A stretch of 64,000 nucleotides of DNA from Onchidella celtica (GCA_963931925.1 OZ007570.1:59336360-59400359), one strand, 5' to 3'; positions 9,301 through 19,759 are shown, numbered from the stretch's first letter. Notes: generated from the letters alone by a model not told the origin. Program-made: numbers and translations.

Positions 9301-10227
9301 GATGCACGAAGTAAGTAAAAAGAATTATTTTTTTTTTCAAGTTTTGAAGAGTGCGCAGATGTAAATGCAGTAATTGTTTTTTGAATTTTTCTTTTTTTTT
9401 TCTTTTTTTCAGCATCTTTATCCTTGTCTTTAGAATGCATTTTTTTTTATCCCTTCACTTTTTTCCCCCATTCATATTTTCTCTCCCCCTCTCTCTCTTC
9501 CTTTCTCTGTCCGTCTGTCTGTCTCTTCAGTCCCCCCCCCCCCTTCCTATGTTTACTTCTTCAGCTTGACGAACTAAACTGCTGCATTTGTAAACTGTCA
9601 TAGATATAGTAAAGATCTTTATATCACTGGTCTTGGAATTAACAGCCCAAAAGTGTTATAGCAATATTAAACCCTCGTCTTATGGTTGTCTAGCTATGTC
9701 TCTCAATCTTATTTTTCTACCCAGGGAAATGTGTGGAGGGCACTCATGCTGATGGCCGAAACTACAGAGGGGATTTAGATCATACTCGGGATGGCTTCAC
9801 GTGTCAAAAATGGACTGAGAATTACCCACATAATCACTCGTTGGTTACAGTCAGTAAGGCAGGGGCGGAGAAAGAAGGTGGGGAGGACGGGGATGGTCTT
9901 GGGGACCACAACAAATGCAGGAACCCATCCGTGTTGAGACGGAATCGCCCCTGGTGTTTCACCAGCAAGAAAAAACACGAATGGGGTTATTGTGACGTCA
10001 GTATTTGCGCAAAATCTATCGCCGCTGCGCAGAGGCAAGCGAGATTAGTTACGCAGAGGCGCATGAGAGAACGACGATGGAAGCATTCTGGCACCTCATC
10101 ATCGTCGTCGAAACGAAGACGACAATCACCTTCATTGTCATCGTCATCATCATCTAGAAGATACTCCAGGAGTCAACTCTGGCAGATTTTAAACTCAAAA
10201 AGTTCCTCACGTAGAACTCGCATATGA
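301..10227 (+). CDS. C-type lectin / kringle protein, 3' part of gene (5' exons outside window)
   Basis: Three exons: 301-506, 9094-9310 and 9725-10227 (stop TGA). Phases agree at both junctions: phase 0 with GTAAGT donors and TTCAG acceptor, then phase 1. Exons 1 and 2 encode a C-type lectin-like domain: Cys pair CHKGW and TTCYKF, GTCRDM, IGGRR joined to VGDRMVWYIGEGS, NWADGHP, and YICEKD at the end. Four cysteines of the long form are visible; the inner C2-C3 pair and EPN/QPD and WND sugar/calcium motifs are not, so calcium-dependent sugar binding is doubtful. Exon 3 encodes a kringle with all six cysteines (KCVEG, TCQKW, KCRNP, PWCFT, YCDVS, ICAK), then a basic Ser/Arg-rich tail of about 65 residues. 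Presumably extracellular; the signal peptide would lie upstream of the window. The function is not known. The first intron is swollen by a retrotransposon. The domain calls are firm; the gene start is unseen. Confidence 0.85.
534..712. repeat. 36-bp tandem repeat with internal palindrome
   Basis: Four near-perfect copies of a 36-bp unit begin at 534, 570, 606 and 642, followed by a degenerate fifth. Each unit contains TATCCGTC, a 9-base spacer, then GACGGATA, a perfect 8-bp inverted repeat able to form a hairpin. There are no variable spacers. The array starts 28 bases after the 5' splice site of the lectin exon, inside the intron. Confidence 0.9.
1083..1669 (-). repeat. 3' LTR of the Gmr1-like element
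   Basis: Matches 7386-7970 except for one CA dinucleotide indel (near 1200) and four substitutions (near 1363, 1588, 1632 and 1661). It is directly preceded, in element orientation, by a purine-rich tract. Confidence 0.92.
1670..1682 (-). promoter_or_regulatory. Polypurine tract
   Basis: The minus strand reads CTGGGGTGGGGGA immediately before the 3' LTR start (TGTGTC). This is the expected position and composition of a plus-strand primer, and it fixes both the element's orientation and the LTR edge. Confidence 0.8.
2275..4275 (-). CDS. pol: Integrase C-terminus, reverse transcriptase and RNase H
   Basis: An open frame of 666 codons; homology starts at about 4095, so the first 60 codons are probably out-of-register shadow. 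The first part is the integrase C-terminal domain (GDRALVLLP, LTWKGPFLV, YHINMLKKYF). RT follows with LVKKTDGSVRFCIDYRKLN, SKIDLAKGYWQIPM, FMPFGLVTAPATFARMM and the catalytic box SYFDDI. The gypsy-type link LGFLSYYRKFVPNFS comes next. RNase H shows RTDASDQGIGAVLLQ, EQRYAIIERECLAIV, ETDHKPL and NVHADLLSR. No internal stop is present. It copies element RNA to cDNA and removes the RNA strand. The downstream 600 bases to the LTR contain no recognisable env. Confidence 0.9.
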   Translation of the reverse strand: MTGTVDFRPSCSHIGNSQMRQRVFPRLNFYTVVNHVARWPFYAIYTPVLIPTFLIRDPHIVDLRHRIVNACDLARQFACVRTRSFIGYRDQGSRLRTLSVGDRALVLLPETNNKLLLTWKGPFLVKKRLSRVNYLITIRGNDKVYHINMLKKYFTDDQGHHDHSCHVVAQANAAMVTIDDNDREPLPMTRSLLSLQATEDATSVNINPQLDQSKTRDIMDLVREFAPLFTDLPGKTSLVQHVIRLHSDVPVFVKPYPRPLHAHDTIQSEVEKMLSLGVIERSTSPYCSPIVLVKKTDGSVRFCIDYRKLNALTIYDAEPIPNQEELFARLAESSVFSKIDLAKGYWQIPMEEASKQYTAFQTPMGLMQWRFMPFGLVTAPATFARMMNILLQQTPYVLSYFDDICAFHTDWKGHLEALRQVLSKLRDAGLTAKPSKVFLGYTQINFLGHTIAKGVQTPDDNKISKILKLQAPHTKKQVRSLLGFLSYYRKFVPNFSALTAPLSDLTRKDRPNKIIWTTQCATALATVQQLFSSSPLLILPNIRHTFTVRTDASDQGIGAVLLQERDGLLRPCMYASRKLLPREQRYAIIERECLAIVYAVDAFSRYLLMTEFVIETDHKPLLFLKSNRAKNARLTRWSLALQEYRFIIKAIPGGDNVHADLLSRLP
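4079..5299 (-). CDS. Integrase (N-terminal zinc and catalytic DDE domains)
   Basis: About 406 codons. An H-H-C-C zinc domain is visible (LAHDTPLSGHQG, then SRCDTCQKR). The catalytic core shows the three acidic residues in gypsy-type context: VAVDIVGPL, LLSDRGPQFTSD and PYHPQSNGCCERWN. It continues with AYRELPNATTGFSPFELLYGR. The frame starts within the protease region and closes at 4079, while its C-terminal domain (GDRALVLLP, WKGPF) continues in the +1 frame after about 4095. Integrase inserts the cDNA into chromosomal DNA. Its position before, not after, reverse transcriptase is the diagnostic oddity of this element. Confidence 0.88.
   Translation of the reverse strand: MHYFGGSVEHFRLAEIYVDTPFITGVVTACVLPNPVGDLIIGNIPHLKDVSDSELEIWDDENDIACVTTRQQSRRQRDDTLRSPVVDLDVTPEIFRNEQHTDPSLKPLFAKIHPDSPDTTRFCLKDDLLYRVFRGKRETILQLVIPRSFRRDITRLAHDTPLSGHQGKARTKSRVLSQFFWPGVYGDINSYVSRCDTCQKRTPKGKTSRAPIQEMPPVSTPFQRVAVDIVGPLHKSDRGHRFILSVIDYATRWPEAIPLKEISADHVAEALVTIFTRVGFPSELLSDRGPQFTSDLFRKVLELTGIRQKLTSPYHPQSNGCCERWNATMKAMLARVSADRPGDWDRRLPAILFAYRELPNATTGFSPFELLYGRKPRGPMAILRDLYAGSDTDVPDTRSAHRRSPT
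5230..5700 (-). CDS. Zinc knuckle and aspartic protease segment of gag-pol
   Basis: This frame carries a single CCHC zinc knuckle (CYRCGGEGHIRKQC, spacing C-X2-C-X4-H-X4-C), then a probable retropepsin active site, RDSGCTTVGV, with DSG for the usual DTG/DSG. It overlaps the end of gag upstream and the integrase frame downstream: frame +1 relative to gag, then back by -1 near 5310. The stretch in this register is only about 330 bases and is flanked on both sides by the gag/integrase register, as if two compensating indels or two recoding sites bracket it. The listed start is approximate, because homologous sequence begins near 5640. The knuckle would bind RNA and the protease would cleave the polyprotein. 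Confidence 0.7.
   Translation of the reverse strand, partial: TGNPDIHVLSLPEDRVTTTIKRPHFLLIEVHLPFHCYRCGGEGHIRKQCRIRLDAANACSVAFTENRGNRTRNAETVNKVIPVMSALHERGALTLYEGQVNAIRASVLRDSGCTTVGVRESLVRPAQLLDRDATCITLVVQLNIFVWRKYMLTLRL
5588..6697 (-). CDS. gag: Retrotransposon gag polyprotein
   Basis: An open frame of about 369 codons from the ATG at 6697; the frame is open a little further upstream but without an ATG. Residues about 25-95 form a charged Glu/Arg/Ala-rich helical repeat (units like EEKAAE), probably a coiled coil. The middle resembles a retrotransposon gag/capsid domain (LPTFN, YLHRFE, LLTGRALEVF, LLKRFQ, FSTYVDRLRHLLSRW). The C-terminal part is Arg/Pro-rich and probably binds nucleic acid. 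The frame closes just before the zinc knuckle, which continues in the +1 frame from a run of five C's near 5640. Either recoding or a one-base indel in that run would explain this. Gag would form the cytoplasmic virus-like particle that packages the element's RNA. Confidence 0.8.
   Translation of the reverse strand: MAELQTYLELAQSFGIPEAQRASWVDQKLKEEREEKAAERLRLEKAAEREEKAAEILRQEKAAGRDDRAAERAEKQAQREYELALKQLEAKQAQPTGAPEVTSNNKTKPKLPTFNDKVDRIDPYLHRFELHAVCAGWQRGEYTSCLANLLTGRALEVFHSLTIDDARDYDILKTALLKRFQHTEDGFHKRFRDCKPEASENFSTYVDRLRHLLSRWTELAGVEEGNYKKLYDLIIKYQIYMSCHADLVAHFKEQAPKTTVEITSIAERYAAAHPNRSLAKAKLSEPCYAGVATRTPVPSRQSRQPFRQSPQARPRSEPPFNRRQPNPRNFSRDWEPRYSRPFPTGGPRNNYYQAPPFPSYRGTPSIPLL
7386..7970 (-). 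repeat. 5' LTR of the Gmr1-like element
   Basis: On the minus strand it begins TGTGTCATGATTC at 7970. If the end is placed at 7389, it finishes in CA, giving the canonical TG...CA; three further bases to 7386 are also shared with the other LTR. An AATAAA lies within it on the minus strand. At its inner edge the LTR end and the following leader form a perfect inverted repeat, CGCCTAC and GTAGGCG separated by two bases. No tRNA-complementary primer-binding site was identified with confidence. Confidence 0.9.
7989..8170. mobile_element. hAT-type MITE
   Basis: The ends are CAGTGGCGGACCTAC and, read on the other strand, CAGTAGCGGATCTAC, typical hAT terminal inverted repeats. The 8-bp flanks GGAAAAAG and GAAAAGAA are similar but not identical. 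A related copy of its left end occurs inverted at 12530-12723. It lies only 18 bases beyond the LTR retrotransposon, in the same lectin intron. Confidence 0.7.
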
Positions 10228-10368
10228 AGACAATGGTTTTCTAACATATACGTTGGGTTTTCATCGAAAGTAATTATATACTATTACTAAGCTGCATAAG
10301 TCTTGCAACAAACTTAAAACGGCTGTAAATTTTGAACAATTTAGCTTAACTGACATGTTTTGTAATGA

Positions 10369-10378
10369 AATAAATAAA
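10369..10378 (+). promoter_or_regulatory. Polyadenylation signal of lectin/kringle gene
   Basis: Two overlapping AATAAA hexamers lie about 140 bases after the stop codon of the lectin/kringle gene, in a suitable position for its 3' end. Confidence 0.55.
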
Positions 10379-10381
10379 GAT

Positions 10382-12312
10382 TGTTCATGTGGAATAATTT
10401 TTTTTCTTTATCTAATGGCTTGATGTCCTTTTTTGGACAATCATATAACACGGTTCAGAGCTATATGAGGTTTCAGCCTGTCAGGTTAAATTTTGACCGT
10501 TTCTAACTTGCCTGAAATGCTCAGTCAGATTTAGTGCATGTATGGGATGAACAGAACTTGACTTGAAGGCGACAAGATGTATTATTTCATCCAGTTGTCT
10601 CCAGCGATTGAAAAGTTACAGTTGCAGTCATTTAAAACTTCTTTGCAAGACGTATGCAGCTTAGTATAACATGGAGATTGAAATGTATGCTCAGTTGAAA
10701 TATATGCTCAAGTTGTATGACAGTTGTTACTCATTCACTGTTAATAAACAAGGAAAGTCATGACTAGTGGAGGTGGAAAAATTAAATGATGGTATATTCA
10801 GGTCGTCTGTAGTGGCATTAGTTTCTTGTTTGTTCCAAGTCCACTTTTTGCACAACTGAGAAATTCCGCGTTAAACGTTTGTGGCTTTTTTTTATTACGA
10901 CTAAGGAGTTAGAATAAATCGGAACCGTGAAACAGCTTGACACGTGCCAGAAAGCATTTTAAACAAGTATCAAAGTGTGCATATTTTATACCTCTTCCGC
11001 ATACTAAAAGATCTCCAGTTTTTCAGAAATTGGAGAGAGAAGGACCAAGAATTAAGGTCGCGTCATGATAAGGAGTTACAGCTAGATAAGTGCCACTTGC
11101 ATTTGTTATAGCTGTTTTACACCAGGAAAAGATCTTCAGGTTTTCAGAAAATGGAGATTGCACAAACAAGAACTAAGGTCAGGATGGGATATTTCAAGAG
11201 TGGAAGCGAGTCTGTTCCATAACATGGAAATCACTACCAGAAAGCCCGTTGCATTATTAGTCTGAATATACACTGGATTGTGCTGAAGATCTCTGTCACT
11301 GAGTCATGCGGAAGGTCTGTTTCTCAGGGGCCTCGGAGCTGAATTAAGTCTATTTTGAATTAAGTCTATTTTGAATTAAGACTGTTTTGCGGTTGCTTTG
11401 ACTCAGTCCGCGAGGTCTCTCCTTCCGCCAGCTCACTCAAGACAGTTTTGACGCGCTCGAACTACTGAGATAGTCTTGTATGCAGTGTCCCGTTTACTCC
11501 ATAGTTCACATCTCACACTAAAATCGAGACAACACAGAATTGATTCAGAACGCCATTGCACAGCTGAACATCAATGTAATCATGTAATGTTATCAGCAAT
11601 TTGTTGCACTTCAGAAAATCGATGTCGAATACTGCCTCCCGCTTCCAAATGTTGAATTTTAATGGAAGGCGACCCAGCCTGATATCATCAACAACAACAA
11701 AAATACAGATAGAAATCAAAGAAGCCTTAACTTACATTAAGCAGACTTTGAAAACTTCAAATTTCTGAAAAGTGTGGATTTTCACTTGAACTTGAAGTAA
11801 TTTTTATTTTCAACACTGCAATTTTGTTTGTGTTGTTAATCACTACGCAGTATGTGCATTTCTATCAGTAATAATTATTGCCATCGAACAATCCGCAAAC
11901 AAGATGGTGAAAGTGAAAATAATATTATTCAACATCTGACATCTTACTCAAAAAAAAAAGGTTATCGGTTGTATGTTGTGTTATTCACTGTATTTTGTCG
12001 TTATTATCATTTGCTCCCATCATCATCATCTATATTATCATTTTTTACATTGCTGATCACCATTATGTAAGCCTCTTGATATTACGTAAATGTTACTGTC
12101 ATCCATGTTAATTTTTAATCATTAACCATTATGCAAAAGTGTATTATTTTCAGCATTACTGCAATATAAAATAAGTCTTGTGATTCTGGATACCTCTTTT
12201 AAAAATGTCTTTGTCTGTTTCGTTGTTCCTTTTTGTTCTATTCGTTTGGTTTGACAGATGCCTCATGCATATTAACTATTCATTTATCCAGAGACACTTA
12301 CCTCATATGTCA
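10382..12312. other. Intergenic region with repeats
   Basis: No gene seen. 10840-11045 matches 24655-24885 in inverse orientation. 11005-11055 and 11125-11180 are diverged copies of one another (AAAGATCTCCAG... and AAAGATCTTCAG..., both ending in AAGGTC). 11343-11390 holds three copies of a 16-bp unit (GAATTAAGTCTATTTT). Confidence 0.5.
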
Positions 12313-12329
12313 GAGAGAGTGAGAGAGAT

Positions 12330-12373
<44 letters not shown>

Positions 12374-12429
12374 CGAGAGAAAGCGAAAGAGAGAGAGAGA
12401 GAAAGAGTTAGAGAGAGAATGAAAGACTG

Positions 12430-12467
<38 letters not shown>

Positions 12468-12522
12468 CAGGGAAAGAGAGAGAGAAAGAAAGAGTGAAAG
12501 AGAAAGAGAGAGAGGAGAAGAG
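12313..12522. repeat. GA-rich simple repeat
   Basis: About 200 bases of imperfect (GA)n with AAAG interruptions. Frames open across it on both strands are compositional artefacts. Confidence 0.9.
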
Positions 12523-12529
12523 TATGGGG

Positions 12530-12723
12530 GATTATTAAAGAGGGCTAATGGCCATAACGGCCATTTCGAAGAAACTTTTTTTAATGAGTGAATACCCTCG
12601 AGGTCCTTGCAAGGGCAGCAAGAACCTTTGGACCTTGTTGGGTGTTGCCCTATTGCTGCTGGTAGCAAAGAGGCGCCATAACAGTTCAAGCTTCAGGATC
12701 CCCAAAATGTAGGTCCGCTCCTG
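12530..12723 (-). mobile_element. hAT-type MITE fragment related to 7989-8170
   Basis: Reading leftward from 12723 on the minus strand it starts CAGGAGCGGACCTACAT and continues with CCTGAAGCTTGA and CTTTGCTACCAGC. This parallels the left end of the element at 7989. The opposite end was not located exactly, so the left boundary is approximate. Confidence 0.55.
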
Positions 12724-13406
12724 GAGTGATTGATTAGGTCCAAATCCTCACTGGACAAGCAGAGATGTTTTTTTTTTAAATGTTACTACACACAAATTCA
12801 ATAAAGTACGACCAACGCAATAGAAACTGTAGTATGTCTGTTTATTTTTCTATGATAAACAAATCATATGGCATGTGCAAATCTAAAAAAAATCACCACC
12901 CAACACAATAGAGAAAAGCATACAATATAAACAATGGCAATTCACAATACAATTTCCATGACTCTTTCGTCTGCAGCGATTTTAGATTTTGTGTTTAGAT
13001 TTGTCACAAGTTTTCACCATGTGGTAAGTACTAAATGTTTCAGTTAATTTCAAACTATGCACATCAATTTAAGCACATCAAAAACACACTACCATATATA
13101 TGATGCACAAACCGACTAACTGTCGACGTCATTCTGTCATTACGTTTTAAATTTGAAACAGTTTTACATTGAAAAACATGCTAAAAGGTTAAACAAGTCA
13201 CGCAAAACAAGCAAAAAAAGCGCTGAAAACAATAATTGAAAATCCCAGTAGTGTCAGATAATTATAATAAATGTTATGTTAACAAATATCGTACGACAAT
13301 CAGAATTGTAGTGAATATCTCGAGTTGAAAGTTGGGGCGGACAGCTTTTGAAATGATGTGACCATCTACATTACAAAAATTTTATATGACCGCAAGATTG
13401 ATAAAC

Positions 13407-13843
13407 TTACAACAATATTCATGACGTGAAAATTATCATACCGACCACACAACTCTCTTTTTTTATTAAATTTCTTTCATCTTTAGCACCATTTCAAATT
13501 GGGTGAAACGGACCATTTTACTTCACAATAGCGATAGGCACTGCCCACACCATGACAGACCACGGCTCGTGTAGGTACAAGAAGGACAGATCGCCGCCCA
13601 TTCATTTTGCCGGCGGCGAGCCACCAAGTCTGGGACCTACTTCTGCCTTGGTCTGTTGCCGCGCTGTGTGGGCAGTGCCTGTTGTGCTAGTGTGAAACAA
13701 AGTTGATAGGCGTCGGGCCACCGGTGTGGCGCCTACACCAGCCTTGGGTCTGTTTCACCTCCTTTTAAATGGCGCAGAAGATGAAAGAAATGAAAAAGAA
13801 GGGCTGTGTTATCTTAGTTTTTGAATGGTGAATATTGTTGTAA
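13407..13843. mobile_element. Long-terminal-inverted-repeat element (copy 1)
   Basis: An imperfect inverted repeat with arms of about 100 bases. The outer tips TTACAACAATATTCA (13407-13421) and its complement (13829-13843) are exact. The inner part GGGTGAAACGGACC (13501) pairs with GGTCTGTTTCACC (up to about 13760). The GC-rich core resembles the shorter element at 14146-14319 (shared GTGCTAGTGTGAA and GGCGCCTACACCAGCC-like segments). No coding capacity. Confidence 0.75.
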
Positions 13844-14145
13844 ATGTATACCCCAGTAACTCTGTACTCTCATTTTGATCACCATACTAATTTCTTTCTT
13901 CAGAAATCTTTTATTTCTCTTTAACTTACTTTCAGCTGAGGGCTTATAAAAATCATGTAATTTTCACATATTTTATGCATCATGTGGTCTTAATGACTGA
14001 TGCTTATTTTGTAAACCATTGCTTTTTGGATCCGTGATTTGCGAATTTAAAAGTGTCCCATGGCTGGAACGAGAGCAACGCATTTCTCTGCAGATAAGGA
14101 GCACTCGTGTCAATGTTACAGACATTGTGGACACAGCACTTCTTA

Positions 14146-14319
14146 GGGGTGAAACACACCGAGACTGTTGTAGGCGCCAGACCGGTGGCTTGTCGCCTAG
14201 GACATCTGCGTCACAGCGTGATCCAGCGGGCAGTGGCTATTGTGCTAGTGTGAAGCAAAATTTATAGGCGGCGAGCCAGCGGGCTGGCGCCTTCACCAGC
14301 CTTTGGTGTGTTTCACCCC
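14146..14319. mobile_element. MITE with TTA target duplication (copy 2), Harbinger-like
   Basis: The ends GGGGTGAAACACACC and GGTGTGTTTCACCCC are perfect inverted repeats, flanked on both sides by TTA (14143-14145 and 14320-14322). A 3-bp TTA/TWA duplication is characteristic of PIF/Harbinger transposons, so that superfamily is suggested but not proven. It is homologous to the core of 13407-13843. Confidence 0.75.
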
Positions 14320-14322
14320 TTA

Positions 14323-15794
14323 TCTTGGCTGTAGTATTTAATTTAAAATCCATCTTGATTTCATAAAGGGAGATGTTATATATAATTGTAAGCCTTTCAT
14401 CAATTATTCTGTTTAAATTTTACTTTCGGAATCCTGAAAAGTCGTGTCCATCATTGTGTCGACATAATATTCTTAGGTGCTCCGGGAAAAGTATCGGGTA
14501 ACTAGAGGACTTATTATATTGAACGAATTATCATTTTTTATGGGAATCAGGCTGATGTTATATTAAAATACTAAACTTTATCACTCACGGTCTTAACTAA
14601 AACGATTGCGCCATTTTGTATAATTATGCTGTGTCAGCCTAATCAAATAATAAAGAAGAAGGGGCAGTATGCCTACATAAAAACATTCTATCAAAGCATA
14701 ATACAGTGGTTCACTCAAAGTTCATGGATTCTATTTCATTAAATTAGCATGAAATGTAATCGGCTTCCACGTTTCTTTTCTAAGTTTAAATCGAAGTAAT
14801 GGAGGAACTCATCTTAAAATTATACATCATTATAGCGAAAAAAAAAATGGTGCATGAAATAATTAGGCCTGTATATTTATACTGTGACAGCTAAACTTAT
14901 ATAGGCTAACATGTTTACAACGAATATCAATATATTATTCATAAGAATGGTAAGGGCCTTTGGTGATTCAGAATTTGTGGATACAATTACTGAAAATTTC
15001 ACACATGTATTTTGTTTTGAAGGATTTTTTCCTCTTCGGTGAGTTAGGAGTTGGCTCGGGAAGGGCAGGTTCATCATAAAAATCCTTCAGTATACATGTA
15101 TGTAACATTTTGCCTTTCGCATTGTACTAACGTAAAGTCTGGTTCAAATGTAGTTCAAACGGTTACCATATCGAAAGGTTTTTATTGCTCTGACCTGAAA
15201 TACAAGCGACGTTCTCGTTTCTCCTCGTGGGTTAGGAAAATGAAGAAATTGCAAATGACTTTATCTCTGGATGCATAACATTATGTCAGATTTTTACACT
15301 TCAAAGGCTTGGGGGTTTTATGTAGAAAGGGGTGTATATCCTAAAAATATTTCAACATTACAGTTTGTACTCTGCGCTTTTGTCGATCGAAATTTTAAAG
15401 TTATCATCATTGTCCTGCAGACAAACTTCTCGACAAAATTGCCAAAATCCAAAAAGTTGAGTACATGAATTCACAACATATTATAGAGTGAAGCAAAGGT
15501 TAAACTGATTTATACAGAATCCTTTCGGTACCATCATTTTTCTGAGCGGTTGTGGAGGGGTGGGGGTAGATAAGAAGGCTCATACCTGGCGTTGCGTGTT
15601 GGGGCTATGCCATACTCATATCAGAGACGCTTATTAAACATTTGGATGTTATACGGTTTATCAACGTAAGTTGTGGAATAAAGCAATCCCAGCAACAAAA
15701 AAAAAAAAAAAAAAGTGTAATGATGGGTAAATATTAGTGGAAAAAAAAAATAAAACACTTTTATCTTCCCATCATCAGGAGCAAGTTACACAGA
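14323..15794. other. Gene-free stretch
   Basis: AT-rich sequence with no supported gene. It contains a poly-A run near 15697 and, at 15718-15780, a short inverted pair (TGATGGG and CCCATCA) just downstream of the minus-strand ubiquitin-like gene. Confidence 0.4.
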
Positions 15795-16985
<1,191 letters not shown>

Positions 16986-18765
16986 CAAGTAGTCGAATAA
17001 TCAATTTGCTCTGCTGGAGTTGCAGTGTTTGACTGTGAACTGTTCTGAAATATTGTGATTGTATAAAATTCAGGGGCAAACTGCATAACAAATGCAAACA
17101 TCTATCTCTGAAACAAAATTAAGAAGTTTTCTCAGTAACTGCCGCACTTACAGCTTTCAAAATCAGCAGGAACATTATTTTCAACTGACGAGAAGTTCGT
17201 CTTGACACCCTTGAAAGTTAGCTCAACGAAAGCGTTGATTTTTTAGAAAATATATTTTTTCGAATATTTCCACCCGAGCTAGCGGTAAGGCATTTAATCA
17301 TAGTTTCCTTAATCGCCGTGAGAGGTGCAATAGTTAATCAGTAACGGAGTTTGACTGTTTACACAATAATATATCCAAATTGGTTTTTATTTCACAATGA
17401 TGAAATTTTTTTAATTTTTTTTTTTACGGTTTGTGGTCAGGGCTAGGGCTAAGATTATACTCAGCTAATTAGCCACAGCAACTGTTACGTATCTTTCCGG
17501 AAACAGATGTAAGCACAACTTGGTGACAACAAAACTCCACCTGTGAGTATTTCGGCTAAATGGTCCTAAGGACCCTGGCAACGAATAATAATTGTTCTCT
17601 CTCTTGTAGTTAATATTTTATTCTGGGTTGTTTTCACAGTGTTGTCCTAAGGGCTGCTGAAAGTATTGGAAATTATTAATTTGGTTTGGGAAGTTTACGT
17701 GCTGGCGGACGTGACATACTGATTCACTAGAGATCCTCTGACGGGAGGCATTGGCTACCAAAGGGGGAGAGGGGAATTCCAAATCAAAGGGAAGAATGTA
17801 AGCCAAGGGAGGACATGAGGAATGAGGGGAATTTCAGACTGGGATACGATTTTATCTCCCTTTCTATCAAATGAAATATCAGTGGTCCACTGAAATAAAA
17901 AATTTGATTTTTATTTGATTGCAAGAAATAAAGAACTTTGATGTCATTGATTGTTTCAATAGTTACCATCGTAACAGTAAAACAGTGAAAACAATTATTA
18001 AACTGATAAGTCAAAATGGGGGAGGATTGCAGAGGCGCGGGTGGGGGGGGGGGGCTCGCCTCGGACTCTGAGAACCACTGATAGGTTTGACTGTGATATC
18101 GTCGGGTATTTCCCATATTATTCTTGTATGAGGAGTTTTGCTATTTCGAGAAAATGAAGACTGAAAGTTTGAAGAGTTGTGTAAAATCTGGGGTTTGTTC
18201 AATACCCCTCAGAATCGCAACTTGCATAAAAATACCCACGAAAAATACATCCATATGACACTAAAACATAATAAAATTAGGAGTGAGAGAAAAACTTTTG
18301 TGACAAAACCTCAAAATCGACAAAATGCCACATAAAACAATGTGGCGAATACGCCTCGATATTTGAAGATCATTATGGGTACAGGAAAGATTTTGCAATG
18401 GGGGAGAAATAAAATTGCAAAATCCTGACTTGGTGGAAAAGTGTGTATATTTTAAGTTTTTCTTACGTCAAGCATTCACGATGCATCAGCCAATTAAATA
18501 ACAAAAAACGAAGACGACAAAAGGTAGCGACTCGCATTGAAAGTTTTAAAAAATACTAACAAATGTTAAATTAAGATATTATGAAACAAAAATAAAACGA
18601 ACACACTTACCAGTAACAGATGTAAACTATGACATTGTGAAATGCTTTGTTGAATTTATTTATAATTATATACTACAAGGACTACAGTAGTCCTTGATAT
18701 ACTATTATACCTTTACCTTACAGTGTAAGTCAACGCGATATCGAGGGAGTGGCTATCAACCTTAT
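16986..18765. other. Spacer upstream of ubiquitin-like gene 1
   Basis: No coding sequence supported. 17435-17590 resembles 58140-58290 (in a tubulin intron) over about 140 bases, suggesting an old interspersed repeat. A poly-G run lies at 18043-18054. Confidence 0.4.
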
Positions 18766-18767
18766 GG

Positions 18768-18845
18768 CCAACGGCGCAATAGCTCAGATGATAGCACATT
18801 TCCCGTGGCATACTGGTATCTGTGGTCTGGGGTTCGGGTTCAGGA
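18768..18845 (+). repeat. Degenerate tRNA-like SINE head (tentative)
   Basis: An A-box-like TAGCTCAGATGATAGC and, about 45 bases later, a B-box-like GGTTCGGGTTC at tRNA spacing. The acceptor stem is not convincing, so this is a SINE head or tRNA relic rather than a gene. Confidence 0.35.
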
Positions 18846-18936
18846 TTAAGCTAAGCGTGCTATTTGTGTAAAAAACTATGACAAAGATGACTATGCACTT
18901 GTTGTTCATTTTCCTCTTTCCCGATGACTGTTAAAG

Positions 18937-19173
18937 TTAACACTTTGTGTGCCAATCACCGATATAGGATCGGTTCTTCCGCTGGTCACATTTGTGCCAG
19001 TCACCGATGTATCAGTGCACAAGAATGATAGGGTATTTTGTTTCGGGAAAACAAAAAATTGACTTTCTATTCACATATTATTATGTTGCTGTAGTTAGTC
19101 ATCATCCATCTCCCCCACAATTTTCTTCCTGTATCGGCAAACGTGGAATAATTCATGGCACACAAAAAGTTAA
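18937..19173. mobile_element. TTAA-flanked MITE (piggyBac-like)
   Basis: Bounded by TTAA on both sides with inverted ends TTAACACTTTGTGTGCC and TTAACTTTTTGTGTGCC (the latter read on the minus strand). A diverged, partly truncated copy lies inverted at 57350-57550. TTAA duplication points to piggyBac. Confidence 0.75.
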
Positions 19174-19499
19174 GGGGGCATGGCTGATTTGTAAAGTGAT
19201 CTTGCAATAAAAGAAGTAATTGTTATGAGTTTGAGGTTTAGGCTGAACCCAGAGAGTAACCCTACGTCAAGCCGACTACTTAGGACTGATCTCAAGTTTA
19301 CTTAGAGGGATGATATCGTTCAGACGCATGTCTGCTGGTTACGACCTCGCGTAGCCAACGGTTTAATATAGAAAATCCCTTTAAGGTAACCTTACCAGGC
19401 CCATGGAAATCATAATGATAGTAAAATAGACGTCGAAGTGATTGTAGAAATGTTAACTGGAAAACTTTAAAACAGGAACGTGGAAATGCGAGATCAAGT

Positions 19500-19755
19500 T
19501 ATTTATTTATTTATTTATTTATTTATTCATTTATTTATTAATTAATTTATTTATTTTTCAACATCTCTCTTCAGCACAGCTAGACTATTTCAGGGATGAT
19601 ATTTCCGCCCCGGGTCAGGCCGACGGCATATGAGTGCCTTAAAAACACCAGGAGAATGTCCTGTGTAGTTAGCTAATGGCGGGATTTGAACCCGGAACCT
19701 CTGGCACACGAGCCAGGGTCACAAGCCACTGTGCCGTCTCACCCGCTGAAATACG
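19500..19755 (-). mobile_element. tRNA-derived SINE
   Basis: On the minus strand it begins with a tRNA-like head having an A box (CGGCACAGTGG) and a canonical B box (GGTTCAAATCC), continues with a unique body of about 120 bases, and ends in an A-rich (AATA)n tail. It would be transcribed by RNA polymerase III and moved by a partner LINE. The partner could not be identified. Confidence 0.75.
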
Positions 19756-19759
19756 ATTA

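Noticed and set aside
12408..12689. Open frames across the GA-rich tract
   Set aside because: Low-complexity Ser/Leu or Arg/Glu translation of a simple repeat.
13501..13762. GC-rich segment as a coding exon
   Set aside because: Its GC content is explained by the inverted-repeat element shared with 14146-14319; no conserved frame.
19669..19745. Functional tRNA gene
   Set aside because: A and B boxes are present, but the acceptor stem is poor and a SINE body with an A-rich tail follows.
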